Positions 24,240-32,266 of a stretch of DNA of 64,000 nucleotides are shown here, piece by piece. Position 1 is the stretch's first letter; every line of letters begins with the position of its first letter. Source of the DNA: Mycobacterium lentiflavum (GTDB lineage: Bacteria > Actinomycetota > Actinomycetes > Mycobacteriales > Mycobacteriaceae); the NCBI RefSeq assembly GCF_022374895.2, contig NZ_CP092423.2, positions 4,774,001 to 4,838,000 of the forward strand. Direction: 5' to 3'. The position numbers and the translations under genes are program-made. The notes beneath the pieces are model-generated. The model was not told where the DNA came from. It did no database searches and worked only from the letters and a program-made list of their open reading frames with translations.

Positions 24240-26606
24240 GTGCGTATTGCGGTGATCGGCGGCGGTCCGGGCGGCCTGTACTTCTCGGCACTAGCCAAAC
24301 AGCTAGGCCCCGACAACGAGATCACCGTGTGGGAACGCAACGCGCCCGACGACACTTTCGGGTTCGGGGTTGTTTTCTCCGACGAGACTCTCGGCGGAAT
24401 CGAGCACGCAGACATCGAGATCTATCGGCGGATGGAGCAAGAATTCGCCCGCTGGGACGACATCGACGTGCACTTCAGGGGTGAAACGATCACCAGCGGG
24501 GGCCACCGCTTCGCGGCCATGAGCCGCAAGCGGCTCCTCCAGGTTCTCCAGGAACGATGCGCCAGCCTCGGCGTCAGCGTGCATTTCTGCAGGGAAGCCC
24601 CGAGCGTGAGAATCCTTGCCGCGACGAGTGATTTAGTCGTAGCGTCCGATGGCGTCAACTCGACGGTGCGTTCGACATACGCTTCGTCGTTCGAGCCACG
24701 GCTGGACCGCGGTGCCTGCAAGTACATGTGGCTGGGGACAGACAAGGTATTCGACGCGTTCAAGTTCTACATTCGCGAAACGCCCTACGGCGTCATGCAG
24801 GCACACGGTTACCCATTCGATGCCACGGGCAGCACCTTCATCATCGAGATGAAAGAAGACGTCTGGCGCGCAGCAGGATTCGACGTCTTCGCGACACACG
24901 ATTTCGCGCCCGGCCAATCCGACGAGAAGTCCATCGACGTGATCAAGGACCTGTTCGCAGACGTTCTCGACGGCCACGAGGTGATGGCGAACAACTCCAA
25001 GTGGTTGAACTTCACGACCGTGCACAGTGAGCACTGGCGCCACGACAACGTTGTCCTCCTCGGCGACGCCGCACACACCGCACACTTCTCCATCGGATCA
25101 GGCACCAAGCTCGCGATGGAGGATGCGCTGTCCCTGGCGGCCTGCGTGCACGAACACGACGACATTCCTGTGGCACTGGACGAGTACGAAACCGAGCGCA
25201 AGGCGGTTGTTCTGTCCACACAGCGCGCTGCCCGGGCAAGCCTCGAATGGTTTGAAAATCTCGGCCAGTACGTCGAGCAGCATCCTCAACAGTTCGCCTT
25301 CAACATCATGACCCGCAGTCGCCGGGTGACCTACGAGAATCTCCAGCTGCGTGATCCCGAATTCGTTGAACGCGTGAATGATTGGTTCACCGCTCAGCAC
25401 CTTTCTCATCAGACCGACACGCCGCCCATGTTTCAGCCGTTCCAACTCGGCGATCTGCAGCTGGTCAACCGGGTGGTGGTGTCCCCGATGGATATGTACC
25501 GTGCCGAGGGCGGCATGCCTAACAAATTCCATCTGGTCCATCTTGGCGGCAAGGCGCTGGGCGGTGCCGGACTGGTCATGACGGAGATGGTCTGCGTGAG
25601 CGAAGCGGGCCGGATCACCCCCGGCTGCACTGGCATCTGGTCCGACGAACAAGCTTGGGCCTGGCGACAAATCACGGACTTCGTCCATGAGGATTCATGC
25701 TCGAAAGTCGGTATCCAACTTGGCCATTCCGGCCGCAAGGGCTCCACAAAGCTCATGTGGGATGGCATCGACCAGCCGCTCGACGAGGGCAACTGGGAGA
25801 TCGTCGCCCCTTCGCCACTGCCATACAAGGCGGACGTGAATCAGGTGCCCCGGGAGCTGACCGAAGCGGACCTCGCCCAAATCACACAGGAATTCGTCGA
25901 CGCGACAAGGCGGTCCGACGAGGCTGGCTTCGATCTGCTCGAGCTGCACTGCGCGCACGGCTACCTGCTCTCGTCGTTCATTTCGCCGGTCACCAACCGC
26001 CGCACCGACCAGTACGGCGGCGACCTAGCCGGTCGGCTGCGCTACCCGCTCGACGTGTTCCGGGCGGTACGAAAGGTGTGGCCAGAGAACAAGCCTATGA
26101 CCGTGCGCATTTCGGCAACTGACTGGGTCGACGGCGGAATCACGGGCGATGATGCAGTCCTCATCGCCCAAGCCTTCAAGGACGCCGGCGCCGCCGCCAT
26201 CGACGTCTCTTCGGGCCAAGTAACACCCGACGAGACGCCAGCCTTCGGCCGCTCCTATCAGACCCCCTTCGCGGACAAGATCCGCAACAACGTGGACATA
26301 CCCACGATCGCGGTCGGTGTGATCTCGTCGCACGACGATGTGAATTCCATCGTCCTCGCCGGGCGAGCCGACCTGTGTGCCCTTGGGCGAGTTCATCTTT
26401 ACGACTCGAACTGGACACTGCACGCCGCAGCCGAACAAGGCTACAGAGGCTCTGGCGCCGAATGGCCCAACGCCTGGAACGCCGGTCGGCGCAAACCCCA
26501 GACCGGCCGCACCGACGGCCCCAAGCCGCGCTTGGAACTGATCCGCGGGGGCGTGGCCGGCACCCGACATGAGCGGTGGCGGCCAGCCGAACAGGAAGGT
26601 CGATAA
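24240..26606 (+). CDS. abmA: 2-aminobenzoyl-CoA monooxygenase/reductase-type fused flavoenzyme
   Basis: 788 residues with two domains. Residues 1 to about 380 form a class A FAD monooxygenase: VRIAVIGGGPGGLYFSALAK at the N-terminus and LLGDAAHTAHFSIGSGTKLA near residue 280. Residues 400-770 form an old-yellow-enzyme FMN reductase: LVNRVVVSPMDMYRAEGG, IQLGHSGRKGS, LHCAHGYLLSSFISPVTNRR and YGGDLAGRLRYP. This fusion is known from 2-aminobenzoyl-CoA monooxygenase/reductase of Azoarcus, which oxygenates and reduces the ring to an alicyclic CoA ester, and from proteins annotated as salicylyl-CoA 5-hydroxylase. GTG 24240 is preferred because GGGAG precedes it. The RidA gene nearby favours the amino substrate. 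Confidence 0.85.
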   Translation: MRIAVIGGGPGGLYFSALAKQLGPDNEITVWERNAPDDTFGFGVVFSDETLGGIEHADIEIYRRMEQEFARWDDIDVHFRGETITSGGHRFAAMSRKRLLQVLQERCASLGVSVHFCREAPSVRILAATSDLVVASDGVNSTVRSTYASSFEPRLDRGACKYMWLGTDKVFDAFKFYIRETPYGVMQAHGYPFDATGSTFIIEMKEDVWRAAGFDVFATHDFAPGQSDEKSIDVIKDLFADVLDGHEVMANNSKWLNFTTVHSEHWRHDNVVLLGDAAHTAHFSIGSGTKLAMEDALSLAACVHEHDDIPVALDEYETERKAVVLSTQRAARASLEWFENLGQYVEQHPQQFAFNIMTRSRRVTYENLQLRDPEFVERVNDWFTAQHLSHQTDTPPMFQPFQLGDLQLVNRVVVSPMDMYRAEGGMPNKFHLVHLGGKALGGAGLVMTEMVCVSEAGRITPGCTGIWSDEQAWAWRQITDFVHEDSCSKVGIQLGHSGRKGSTKLMWDGIDQPLDEGNWEIVAPSPLPYKADVNQVPRELTEADLAQITQEFVDATRRSDEAGFDLLELHCAHGYLLSSFISPVTNRRTDQYGGDLAGRLRYPLDVFRAVRKVWPENKPMTVRISATDWVDGGITGDDAVLIAQAFKDAGAAAIDVSSGQVTPDETPAFGRSYQTPFADKIRNNVDIPTIAVGVISSHDDVNSIVLAGRADLCALGRVHLYDSNWTLHAAAEQGYRGSGAEWPNAWNAGRRKPQTGRTDGPKPRLELIRGGVAGTRHERWRPAEQEGR

Positions 26607-26608
26607 CC

Positions 26609-27754
26609 GTGCTCAGCGCTGAGGAAAGCGCATACGCACAGCGGGTACGTGAGTTGGCACAGCGGGAGTTGCTGCCACTGGTCGACAAGTGCGACGAAGG
26701 CAACGTGAATCGCGCGCTCCTCGCGAAGATGGGTAGCCGCGGGCTGCTTCGCGACTTGTTCGGCGGATTGGCCGAGGAGCACCCGACCGTTGCGGCGGCG
26801 ATGCGGCTGTGCCTGCTCCGCGAGACCCTTGCCGGTGTCTCCACCGGGGCGGAGACCGCGCTTGCCCTCCAAGGTCTCGGTTCCTACCCGATCCTGCAGT
26901 CCGGCAGACGCGAGACGGTCGAACGGTGGATTCCCGGGGTGGTGCGCGGCACCACGGTCGCGGCGTTCGCACTAACCGAGCCCGAGGCTGGTTCTGACGC
27001 AGCCGCTCTCGCGCTGACCGCGGCCCCCGACGGCGATGGCTGGCGATTGCGCGGGGAGAAGATGTGGATCTCCAACGCGCCGGAAGCCGACGTCTACACC
27101 GTGTTCGCCCGAACAACGCCGGACGCGGGCGCCCGCGGCGTCACGGCGTTCGCCGTCGCCGGCAATGCTGACGGCCTGTCCGGCGAGCACCTCGACTTGC
27201 TTTCACCGCACCCAATCGGCCAGCTTCATTTCGACGATGTCCGCGTCGAACCAACCGACGTCCTCGGCGAGGTCGACGCAGGGTTCAAGGTGGCGATGCG
27301 CACCCTCGACCTGTTTCGCCCCAGCGTGGGTGCCTTCGCCGTAGGGATGGCACAGGCGGCTCTCGACGTCACGCTCGAACACGTCGCCAACCGACATGCG
27401 TATGGCGCACCACTGGCGGCTCAGCAGTCGATCGCGCACCGACTCGCTGACCTGGCCACCCAGCTGGAGGCCGCTCGGCTGCTCGTCTATACCGCCGCAC
27501 GCGCCTATGACGCCGGTGCCTCCCGCAGCGAAATTACCCGGCGCGCAGCGATGGCCAAGCTATTCGCCACCGAGGCCGCGCAGATCATCGTCGACCAGTG
27601 CGTCCAACTCCACGGTGCGTACGCCCTGCGGCGTGGTCACCTACTGGAGCACCTCTATCGCGATGTCCGCGCTCCCCGCATCTACGAAGGCGCATCAGAA
27701 GTGCAGCGCTCCATCATCTCCCGCGAGCTGTTCAGAGAAAGGGCGACACCGTGA
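26609..27754 (+). CDS. Acyl-CoA dehydrogenase
   Basis: 381-residue FAD enzyme. Conserved stretches are FALTEPEAGSDAAALALTA, EKMWISNAPEADVYTVFA and the C-terminal RIYEGASEVQRSIISRELF. The GTG at 26609 has GGAAGG 8 bases upstream and is 2 bases after the monooxygenase/reductase stop. It would oxidise an alicyclic or linear acyl-CoA, passing electrons to ETF. The last base of its coding sequence overlaps the next start (GTGA at 27751-27754). The substrate is presumably an intermediate from the reduced ring. Confidence 0.87.
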   Translation: MLSAEESAYAQRVRELAQRELLPLVDKCDEGNVNRALLAKMGSRGLLRDLFGGLAEEHPTVAAAMRLCLLRETLAGVSTGAETALALQGLGSYPILQSGRRETVERWIPGVVRGTTVAAFALTEPEAGSDAAALALTAAPDGDGWRLRGEKMWISNAPEADVYTVFARTTPDAGARGVTAFAVAGNADGLSGEHLDLLSPHPIGQLHFDDVRVEPTDVLGEVDAGFKVAMRTLDLFRPSVGAFAVGMAQAALDVTLEHVANRHAYGAPLAAQQSIAHRLADLATQLEAARLLVYTAARAYDAGASRSEITRRAAMAKLFATEAAQIIVDQCVQLHGAYALRRGHLLEHLYRDVRAPRIYEGASEVQRSIISRELFRERATP

Positions 27755-28578
27755 CCCGGTTCAGAGCATCCGTCCCGCTGACGACAACCTGGAAACACTT
27801 CGACTTCGCGATCGAGGGCCCCGTTGCCACCGTGACGCTGCGTCGTCCCGAGAAGTTGAATCCACTCACGTTTGAGAGCTACGCAGACCTACGCGACCTT
27901 ATCGCGGAACTACCGCACCATAGCGGCGTCAAGGTTCTGGTAATTCAGGGCAAGGGGCGCGCGTTCTGCGGTGGAGGCGACGTCAACGAAATCATCGGCG
28001 AGCTGATCACGATGAAGGCCGCCGAACTGATGCAGTTCACGAAAATGACCGGCGACGTCATCCGCGCCATGCGCGAATGTCCGATCTCCATCATCGTCAA
28101 AATTCAGGGCATCGCGGCAGGAGCGGGCGCGGTCATCTCACTGGCAGCGGACTTTCGGATCGTGGGCCGGTCGGGACGTTTTGCTTTCCTCTTCACCAAG
28201 GTCGGGCTCTCCGGAGGTGACATGGGCGCGGCCTACCTACTCCCCCGTGTCGTCGGCTTCGGGCGTGCCACCCAGCTTCTGATGCTGGGCGACACAATCG
28301 ATGCTGAGACCGCCGACCGCTACGGGCTTGTCTCACAGCTTGTCGACGACGATCGGCTCGACGATACGGTGACCGCTCTGGCCCACAGGCTGGCCAGCGG
28401 CCCGAGTCTGGCGCTGTCGCAGACCAAGTCGTTGTTGACGCGCGAGCTGGAAATGTCACTCTCGTCTTCGATGGAACTTGACGCGATGACCCAAGCACTG
28501 TTGATGACCACGGACGACCACGCCGAGTTCCACGCGGCATTCAACGCCCGCCGCCCACCAGCGTGGAAAGGACAGTGA
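27751..28578 (+). CDS. Enoyl-CoA hydratase/isomerase family protein
   Basis: 275 residues. The oxyanion-hole elements are GRAFCGGGDVNEIIG and IQGIAAGAGAVISLAADFRI, followed by FTKVGLSGGDMGAAYLLPR. The usual hydratase glutamate in the first position (GGxCE) is replaced in AGAGAVI, and the second region reads GLSGGD, so it may be an isomerase, lyase or ring-cleaving hydrolase instead of a standard hydratase. The GTG start overlaps the acyl-CoA dehydrogenase stop and its own stop overlaps the next ATG (TGATG), placing it firmly in the operon. Confidence 0.85.
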   Translation: MTRFRASVPLTTTWKHFDFAIEGPVATVTLRRPEKLNPLTFESYADLRDLIAELPHHSGVKVLVIQGKGRAFCGGGDVNEIIGELITMKAAELMQFTKMTGDVIRAMRECPISIIVKIQGIAAGAGAVISLAADFRIVGRSGRFAFLFTKVGLSGGDMGAAYLLPRVVGFGRATQLLMLGDTIDAETADRYGLVSQLVDDDRLDDTVTALAHRLASGPSLALSQTKSLLTRELEMSLSSSMELDAMTQALLMTTDDHAEFHAAFNARRPPAWKGQ

Positions 28579-29735
28579 TGGACCCCCTCGATTTCCTGCA
28601 AAGCGACCACCTGCTCTCCGACGACGAGCGAACCATTGGCCAGACCGTAAGCGACTATGCGAAAGCCGAACTCGCGCCCTATATCTCGGACTGGTACGAG
28701 GCGGGCAAGATCCCGACCGAAATCATTCCGGCCCTCGGAAAGCTTGGGCTGCTCGGCATGCATCTCACGGGCTACGGGTGCGCCAACACAACAGCCACCG
28801 CCTACGGCGTCGCATGCCGGGAACTCGAGGCAATCGACTCAGGACTGCGCAGTCTGGTTTCGGTCCAAGGTTCACTCGCCATGTTCGCTATCCACCGTTG
28901 GGGCACCGAGGATCACCGCCAAGAGTGGCTCCCGCGGATGGCGGCCGGCGAGGCTATCGGCTGCTTTGGACTGACTGAAGCCGGCGCGGGCAGCGACCCT
29001 GGTTCCATGCGCACCCACGCGAGGCTTGACGGTGACGATTGGATACTCAACGGCTCGAAGATGTGGATCACGAGCGGCACGATTGCGGACGTCGCGGTCG
29101 TGTGGGCGCAAACCAATCAGGGTATCCGTGGCTTCGTCGTACCAACCGATACGCCCGGCTTCGCAGCGCATGAGATAGGCCGCAAGCTGTCCCTGCGGGC
29201 ATCCGTTACGGCCGAGCTTGCCCTCAGCGACGTCCGGCTGCCCTCCACGGCGGTCTTTCCGGAAGTCCGCGGCCTGAAGGGACCACTATCCTGCCTGAAC
29301 GAGGCGCGGTACGGCATCCTGTGGGGTGCGGTCGGAGCCGCCAGGGCCTGTTATTGCGAGGCCCTCGAATACAGCCTCCTCCGAACACAATTCGGCAAAC
29401 CGCTGGCCGGGTTCCAACTCACTCAACGCAAACTCGTCGACATGTCGATCGCAGTTTCCAACGCCGCTCTGACCGCCGTCCAACTTGGCCGGCTCAAGGA
29501 CACACACTGCATCACGCCTGAACAGATCAGCCACGGCAAGCTCGCCAACGTTCGCTCCGCACTCGAAGTCGCCCGCACCGCACGCGCAGTGCTCGGTGCA
29601 GCCGGCATCACTCTCGACCACTCGGTGATGCGGCACATGAACAACCTGGAGACCGTCTCGACCTACGAGGGCACCGAGGAGATGCACACGCTCAGTATCG
29701 GGCGAGCGCTGACCGGCATCGCGGCATTCCGCTGA
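28578..29735 (+). CDS. Glutaryl-CoA dehydrogenase-like acyl-CoA dehydrogenase
   Basis: 385 residues, closest by eye to glutaryl-CoA dehydrogenase: SLVSVQGSLAMFAIHRWGTE, CFGLTEAGAGSDPGSM, CLNEARYGILWGAVGAA and the catalytic Glu in STYEGTEEMHTLSIGRALTG. GcdH oxidatively decarboxylates glutaryl-CoA to crotonyl-CoA; whether this enzyme decarboxylates here is not known. A dicarboxylyl-CoA such as glutaryl- or pimelyl-CoA would fit ring opening of the alicyclic product. It is the last gene of the plus-strand operon and converges on the paaX-like gene with 11 bases between the stops. Confidence 0.85.
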   Translation: MDPLDFLQSDHLLSDDERTIGQTVSDYAKAELAPYISDWYEAGKIPTEIIPALGKLGLLGMHLTGYGCANTTATAYGVACRELEAIDSGLRSLVSVQGSLAMFAIHRWGTEDHRQEWLPRMAAGEAIGCFGLTEAGAGSDPGSMRTHARLDGDDWILNGSKMWITSGTIADVAVVWAQTNQGIRGFVVPTDTPGFAAHEIGRKLSLRASVTAELALSDVRLPSTAVFPEVRGLKGPLSCLNEARYGILWGAVGAARACYCEALEYSLLRTQFGKPLAGFQLTQRKLVDMSIAVSNAALTAVQLGRLKDTHCITPEQISHGKLANVRSALEVARTARAVLGAAGITLDHSVMRHMNNLETVSTYEGTEEMHTLSIGRALTGIAAFR

Positions 29736-29746
29736 CCGCCCTCAAC

Positions 29747-30646
29747 TCAGACAGGAGACGACTTGCGGTGACGAGGTTGCGGCGCATCGGTTCCCACACG
29801 CTTTCCGTGGATGATCTCCAGGGCGTGCTTCTGCGCCAAGGGGCGCAGTATTTTGTTCAACTCGCCGAACAACTCACCGGCCGCCTCACCATTCCATGCG
29901 GGTGGCAACAGCGATAGCGGCAGACCAGGATCGCGGTACGGAAGCTGACGCCACTGCGTCAGCATCTGCACGTACGTTTGAAACGCTTCCTCTGAGCTGA
30001 ACCCTTCGGCCGACGACCGATACAGTGCCGAGCGATAGCGCTGCAGGAACTCTGCGTACAACTCGGCGAGTTCTTCCAGGTTCCACCAAACGTGGACCTT
30101 TGATCGAAGATCGCTGAACGCGAAGTATTCACCGCGGAAAATGTCGACGTACTCAAACAACCCTCTGCGTTGCAGGGCATGCCGCGTCTCGTGCGCAAGG
30201 TTTCCCGGCGCCAGCCACACGCCCGGCGCCACGGTGCCGAAGCCGAGTCGGGTGAGGCTCGATCGAAGAGAATGTCGTTTCTCGCGCTCGGATTCAGGCA
30301 CGGAGAACACCACCACCACCCATCCGTCCTCGACAGTTGCTCTCCGGCGCTCGAAGATCCGCACGTCTCCCTCGGCGAGCACTTCCAACGTCGATGCAGA
30401 GACCGAGTAGCCCGCGACACCCCCACGGCGTTCGCTGAGCAGGACGCCGCGCCGCTTCAATCGAGAGACTGCCGATCGGGCGGCCTGACCATCACCGCCC
30501 AGATCGCCGATGAGGGCGACCACAGAAGCCACCGACAGCCAGTTCCCCTCGGCGCGGGCATAGAGGCCAAAAAGTGTGATGATCAACTGGGCGACGCGAC
30601 CATCCCGGCCGCCACCGGTACGAGTCGATTGACCTCCTGCCGTCAT
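29747..30646 (-). CDS. paaX: PaaX-family transcriptional regulator
   Basis: 299 residues. The N-terminal winged helix (LIITLFGLYARAEGNWLSVA... AARSAVSRLKRRGVLLSERR) and the PaaX-type middle and C-terminal domains (YRSALYRSSAEGFSSEEAFQ; WRQLPYRDPGLPLSLLPPAW) are clear. PaaX proteins are repressors relieved by an aryl-CoA, classically phenylacetyl-CoA. Given the neighbours, an aminobenzoyl-CoA- or benzoyl-CoA-responsive repressor of this cluster is plausible (inferred). Its own promoter region (30647-30880) shows no obvious operator. Confidence 0.9.
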   Translation of the reverse strand: MTAGGQSTRTGGGRDGRVAQLIITLFGLYARAEGNWLSVASVVALIGDLGGDGQAARSAVSRLKRRGVLLSERRGGVAGYSVSASTLEVLAEGDVRIFERRRATVEDGWVVVVFSVPESEREKRHSLRSSLTRLGFGTVAPGVWLAPGNLAHETRHALQRRGLFEYVDIFRGEYFAFSDLRSKVHVWWNLEELAELYAEFLQRYRSALYRSSAEGFSSEEAFQTYVQMLTQWRQLPYRDPGLPLSLLPPAWNGEAAGELFGELNKILRPLAQKHALEIIHGKRVGTDAPQPRHRKSSPV

Positions 30647-30880
30647 ATAAGCACCATACCGACGCAGGCGACGTCACTTGCCAACGGATAGCAGACGGAC
30701 TGGATCTGTAGCGCGCAGGCGTGGCACCGACCCTCTCAGCTCGTTGCTACGCGCGAACCCACTTAGCTCACGAGCTAGAGCTGATACAGCAGCCCTTGCA
30801 TGCATGTCATGGTGCGTATCGTCGTTGCCACCTGGACGCAAGAAGAGCATTGAGTCGCCCAGTGAGTGCGTCACAACAGG

Positions 30881-31687
30881 TCAAGGGAGAGTCGGCGCCG
30901 CGCGCACCGCCTTGGCGAATCCATCGGGATTCTCCAGATGCGTGAGATGCCCGGCACCGGGGATGTCCACGAGACGAAGGTCGGGCCGACGGCGAGCGAT
31001 ATGATTCCGCAGATTTGCGAACCACGGAAAGCTTTCCGCGCCAATCAACCACGTCAGCGGCACCGGTAAGTCAACTACAGCCCGGGCCGGCAAATATTCG
31101 ACAAAGGTGCTGTACGGGTTGCCCCATTCGGCGAAAACTGGCCCGGAGTTTTTCAGAAGATACTCGCGAAGCTCGTCACCTGCTGAGTCATAGCCGTTTC
31201 CGCCGGAACGCAGGGAGGTCGCAAACCTGTAAAACGCCTCTAAACCATCGACTCGACGACCCAGCACTTGACCTGCCTTGAGGCGCAACGCGGTCCGCAA
31301 AGCCGGCAGGTTAGCGTAGCGAAGTCCGTGAAAAGGTGGCTCGACAACGCACACGGCGGAGAACAGTTCTGGGTTGTCTACCGCCGCCACAAGCGTTATG
31401 TTGCCGCCCGCGCTCCAACCGACAACTTTCGCTGGCTGCTGCGCAACTTGCTTGAGCAAAACCGCGAGATCACGAGCATGGATTCTGCTATCCCGAACCG
31501 GCCGATGGTGCGACCGTCCGTAGCCACGACGATCGTAAGTGATCACCCTGTGGTCGCTCGCCAAGTCATCGACGACGCAGTCCCACGTGGAGTGATCCGT
31601 CGATGCGCCGTGGACGAGAACCAGTGGAGGCCCATCGCCCGCGACTTGGTAGTGCAACGTAGCTCCCAGCGTGGCTAGCTCAGGCAT
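30881..31687 (-). CDS. Alpha/beta hydrolase
   Basis: 268 residues from ATG 31687 (GGAGACGG just upstream). The fold is recognisable from PPLVLVHGASTDHSTWDCVV, the nucleophile elbow VVGWSAGGNITLVAA (Ser) and the C-terminal IPGAGHLTHLENPDGFA (His). It resembles esterases and aromatic-pathway hydrolases. It could be a thioesterase, lactonase or meta-cleavage-type hydrolase; substrate unknown. The shared 31-bp promoter element (31991-32021) points toward it with a leader of about 290 bases. Confidence 0.82.
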   Translation of the reverse strand: MPELATLGATLHYQVAGDGPPLVLVHGASTDHSTWDCVVDDLASDHRVITYDRRGYGRSHHRPVRDSRIHARDLAVLLKQVAQQPAKVVGWSAGGNITLVAAVDNPELFSAVCVVEPPFHGLRYANLPALRTALRLKAGQVLGRRVDGLEAFYRFATSLRSGGNGYDSAGDELREYLLKNSGPVFAEWGNPYSTFVEYLPARAVVDLPVPLTWLIGAESFPWFANLRNHIARRRPDLRLVDIPGAGHLTHLENPDGFAKAVRAAPTLP

Positions 31688-32266
31688 TCCGTCTCCTCGG
31701 TGCGGTTTGGGCGAGCGTGAGTCGCAGCTCAAAAGACGAAGCCGCGCGTCTTACCGGACCGACGCATAGCCCGATCCTTGACCGAGCCACCCGAACGAGC
31801 AGGTCGCCACCTTCATGCCCTCCGCGGTTCAAATCATCGTCCACAACACCGCAGAGCGCGCTACACAGCAAGATGGTTGCTCTCAATTGGACCGGTCCGT
31901 CGCCATGTAGGACGTGGCGTATCGGCCCCCCGAGGCCCGGGGAAGCGGAGAGACGCCGGAACCGACGAATGTCTGACCACGAGTTGAAGTATGCCACGTT
32001 TACGTTACGATCGTCAATATGACAGCATATTGCATGCCTGCCAAACCCTGGTACCCACACCCAGCGTGCCGCCGCAAAGGTGTTCGTTTAGTCCAGCGCC
32101 TTCGCACGCAAATGAGTGCACCGCGGGTGGTGCATTCCTCCCGAACAAGTGGCGCCATAGCGTTCATCTGCGTTCAGAGGCGCGGTCCCGATCTGGTTCC
32201 GTTCAGGCGATGTTGTCGCGATCGACGGTTCGACGCACATCGCTCGAGTAGACCCGAGGGACATCC
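31688..32266. other. 580-bp regulatory gap with the shared element
   Basis: No convincing gene is present between the alpha/beta hydrolase (minus) and the AcoR-like gene (plus). Two overlapping plus-strand frames of 83-86 codons have no protein-like features. The stretch holds copy 2 of the 31-bp element, described separately. GAGGGA before GTG 32267 is the ribosome site of the AcoR-like gene. Confidence 0.55.
31988..32021 (-). promoter_or_regulatory. Shared 31-bp promoter element, copy 2
   Basis: Bases 31991-32021 are, in reverse orientation, 29/31 identical to 21150-21180. Read on the minus strand, TTGACG is followed after 18 bases by CATACT (31993-31988), a reasonable -10 directed toward the alpha/beta hydrolase gene at 31687. 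The 12-bp near-palindrome over the -35 is preserved. On the other strand it lies 246 bases upstream of the AcoR-like gene. Confidence 0.6.

Noticed and set aside
30647..30880. Small genes between the paaX-like gene and the alpha/beta hydrolase
   Set aside because: Frames of 60-108 codons on both strands contradict each other and lack ribosome sites.
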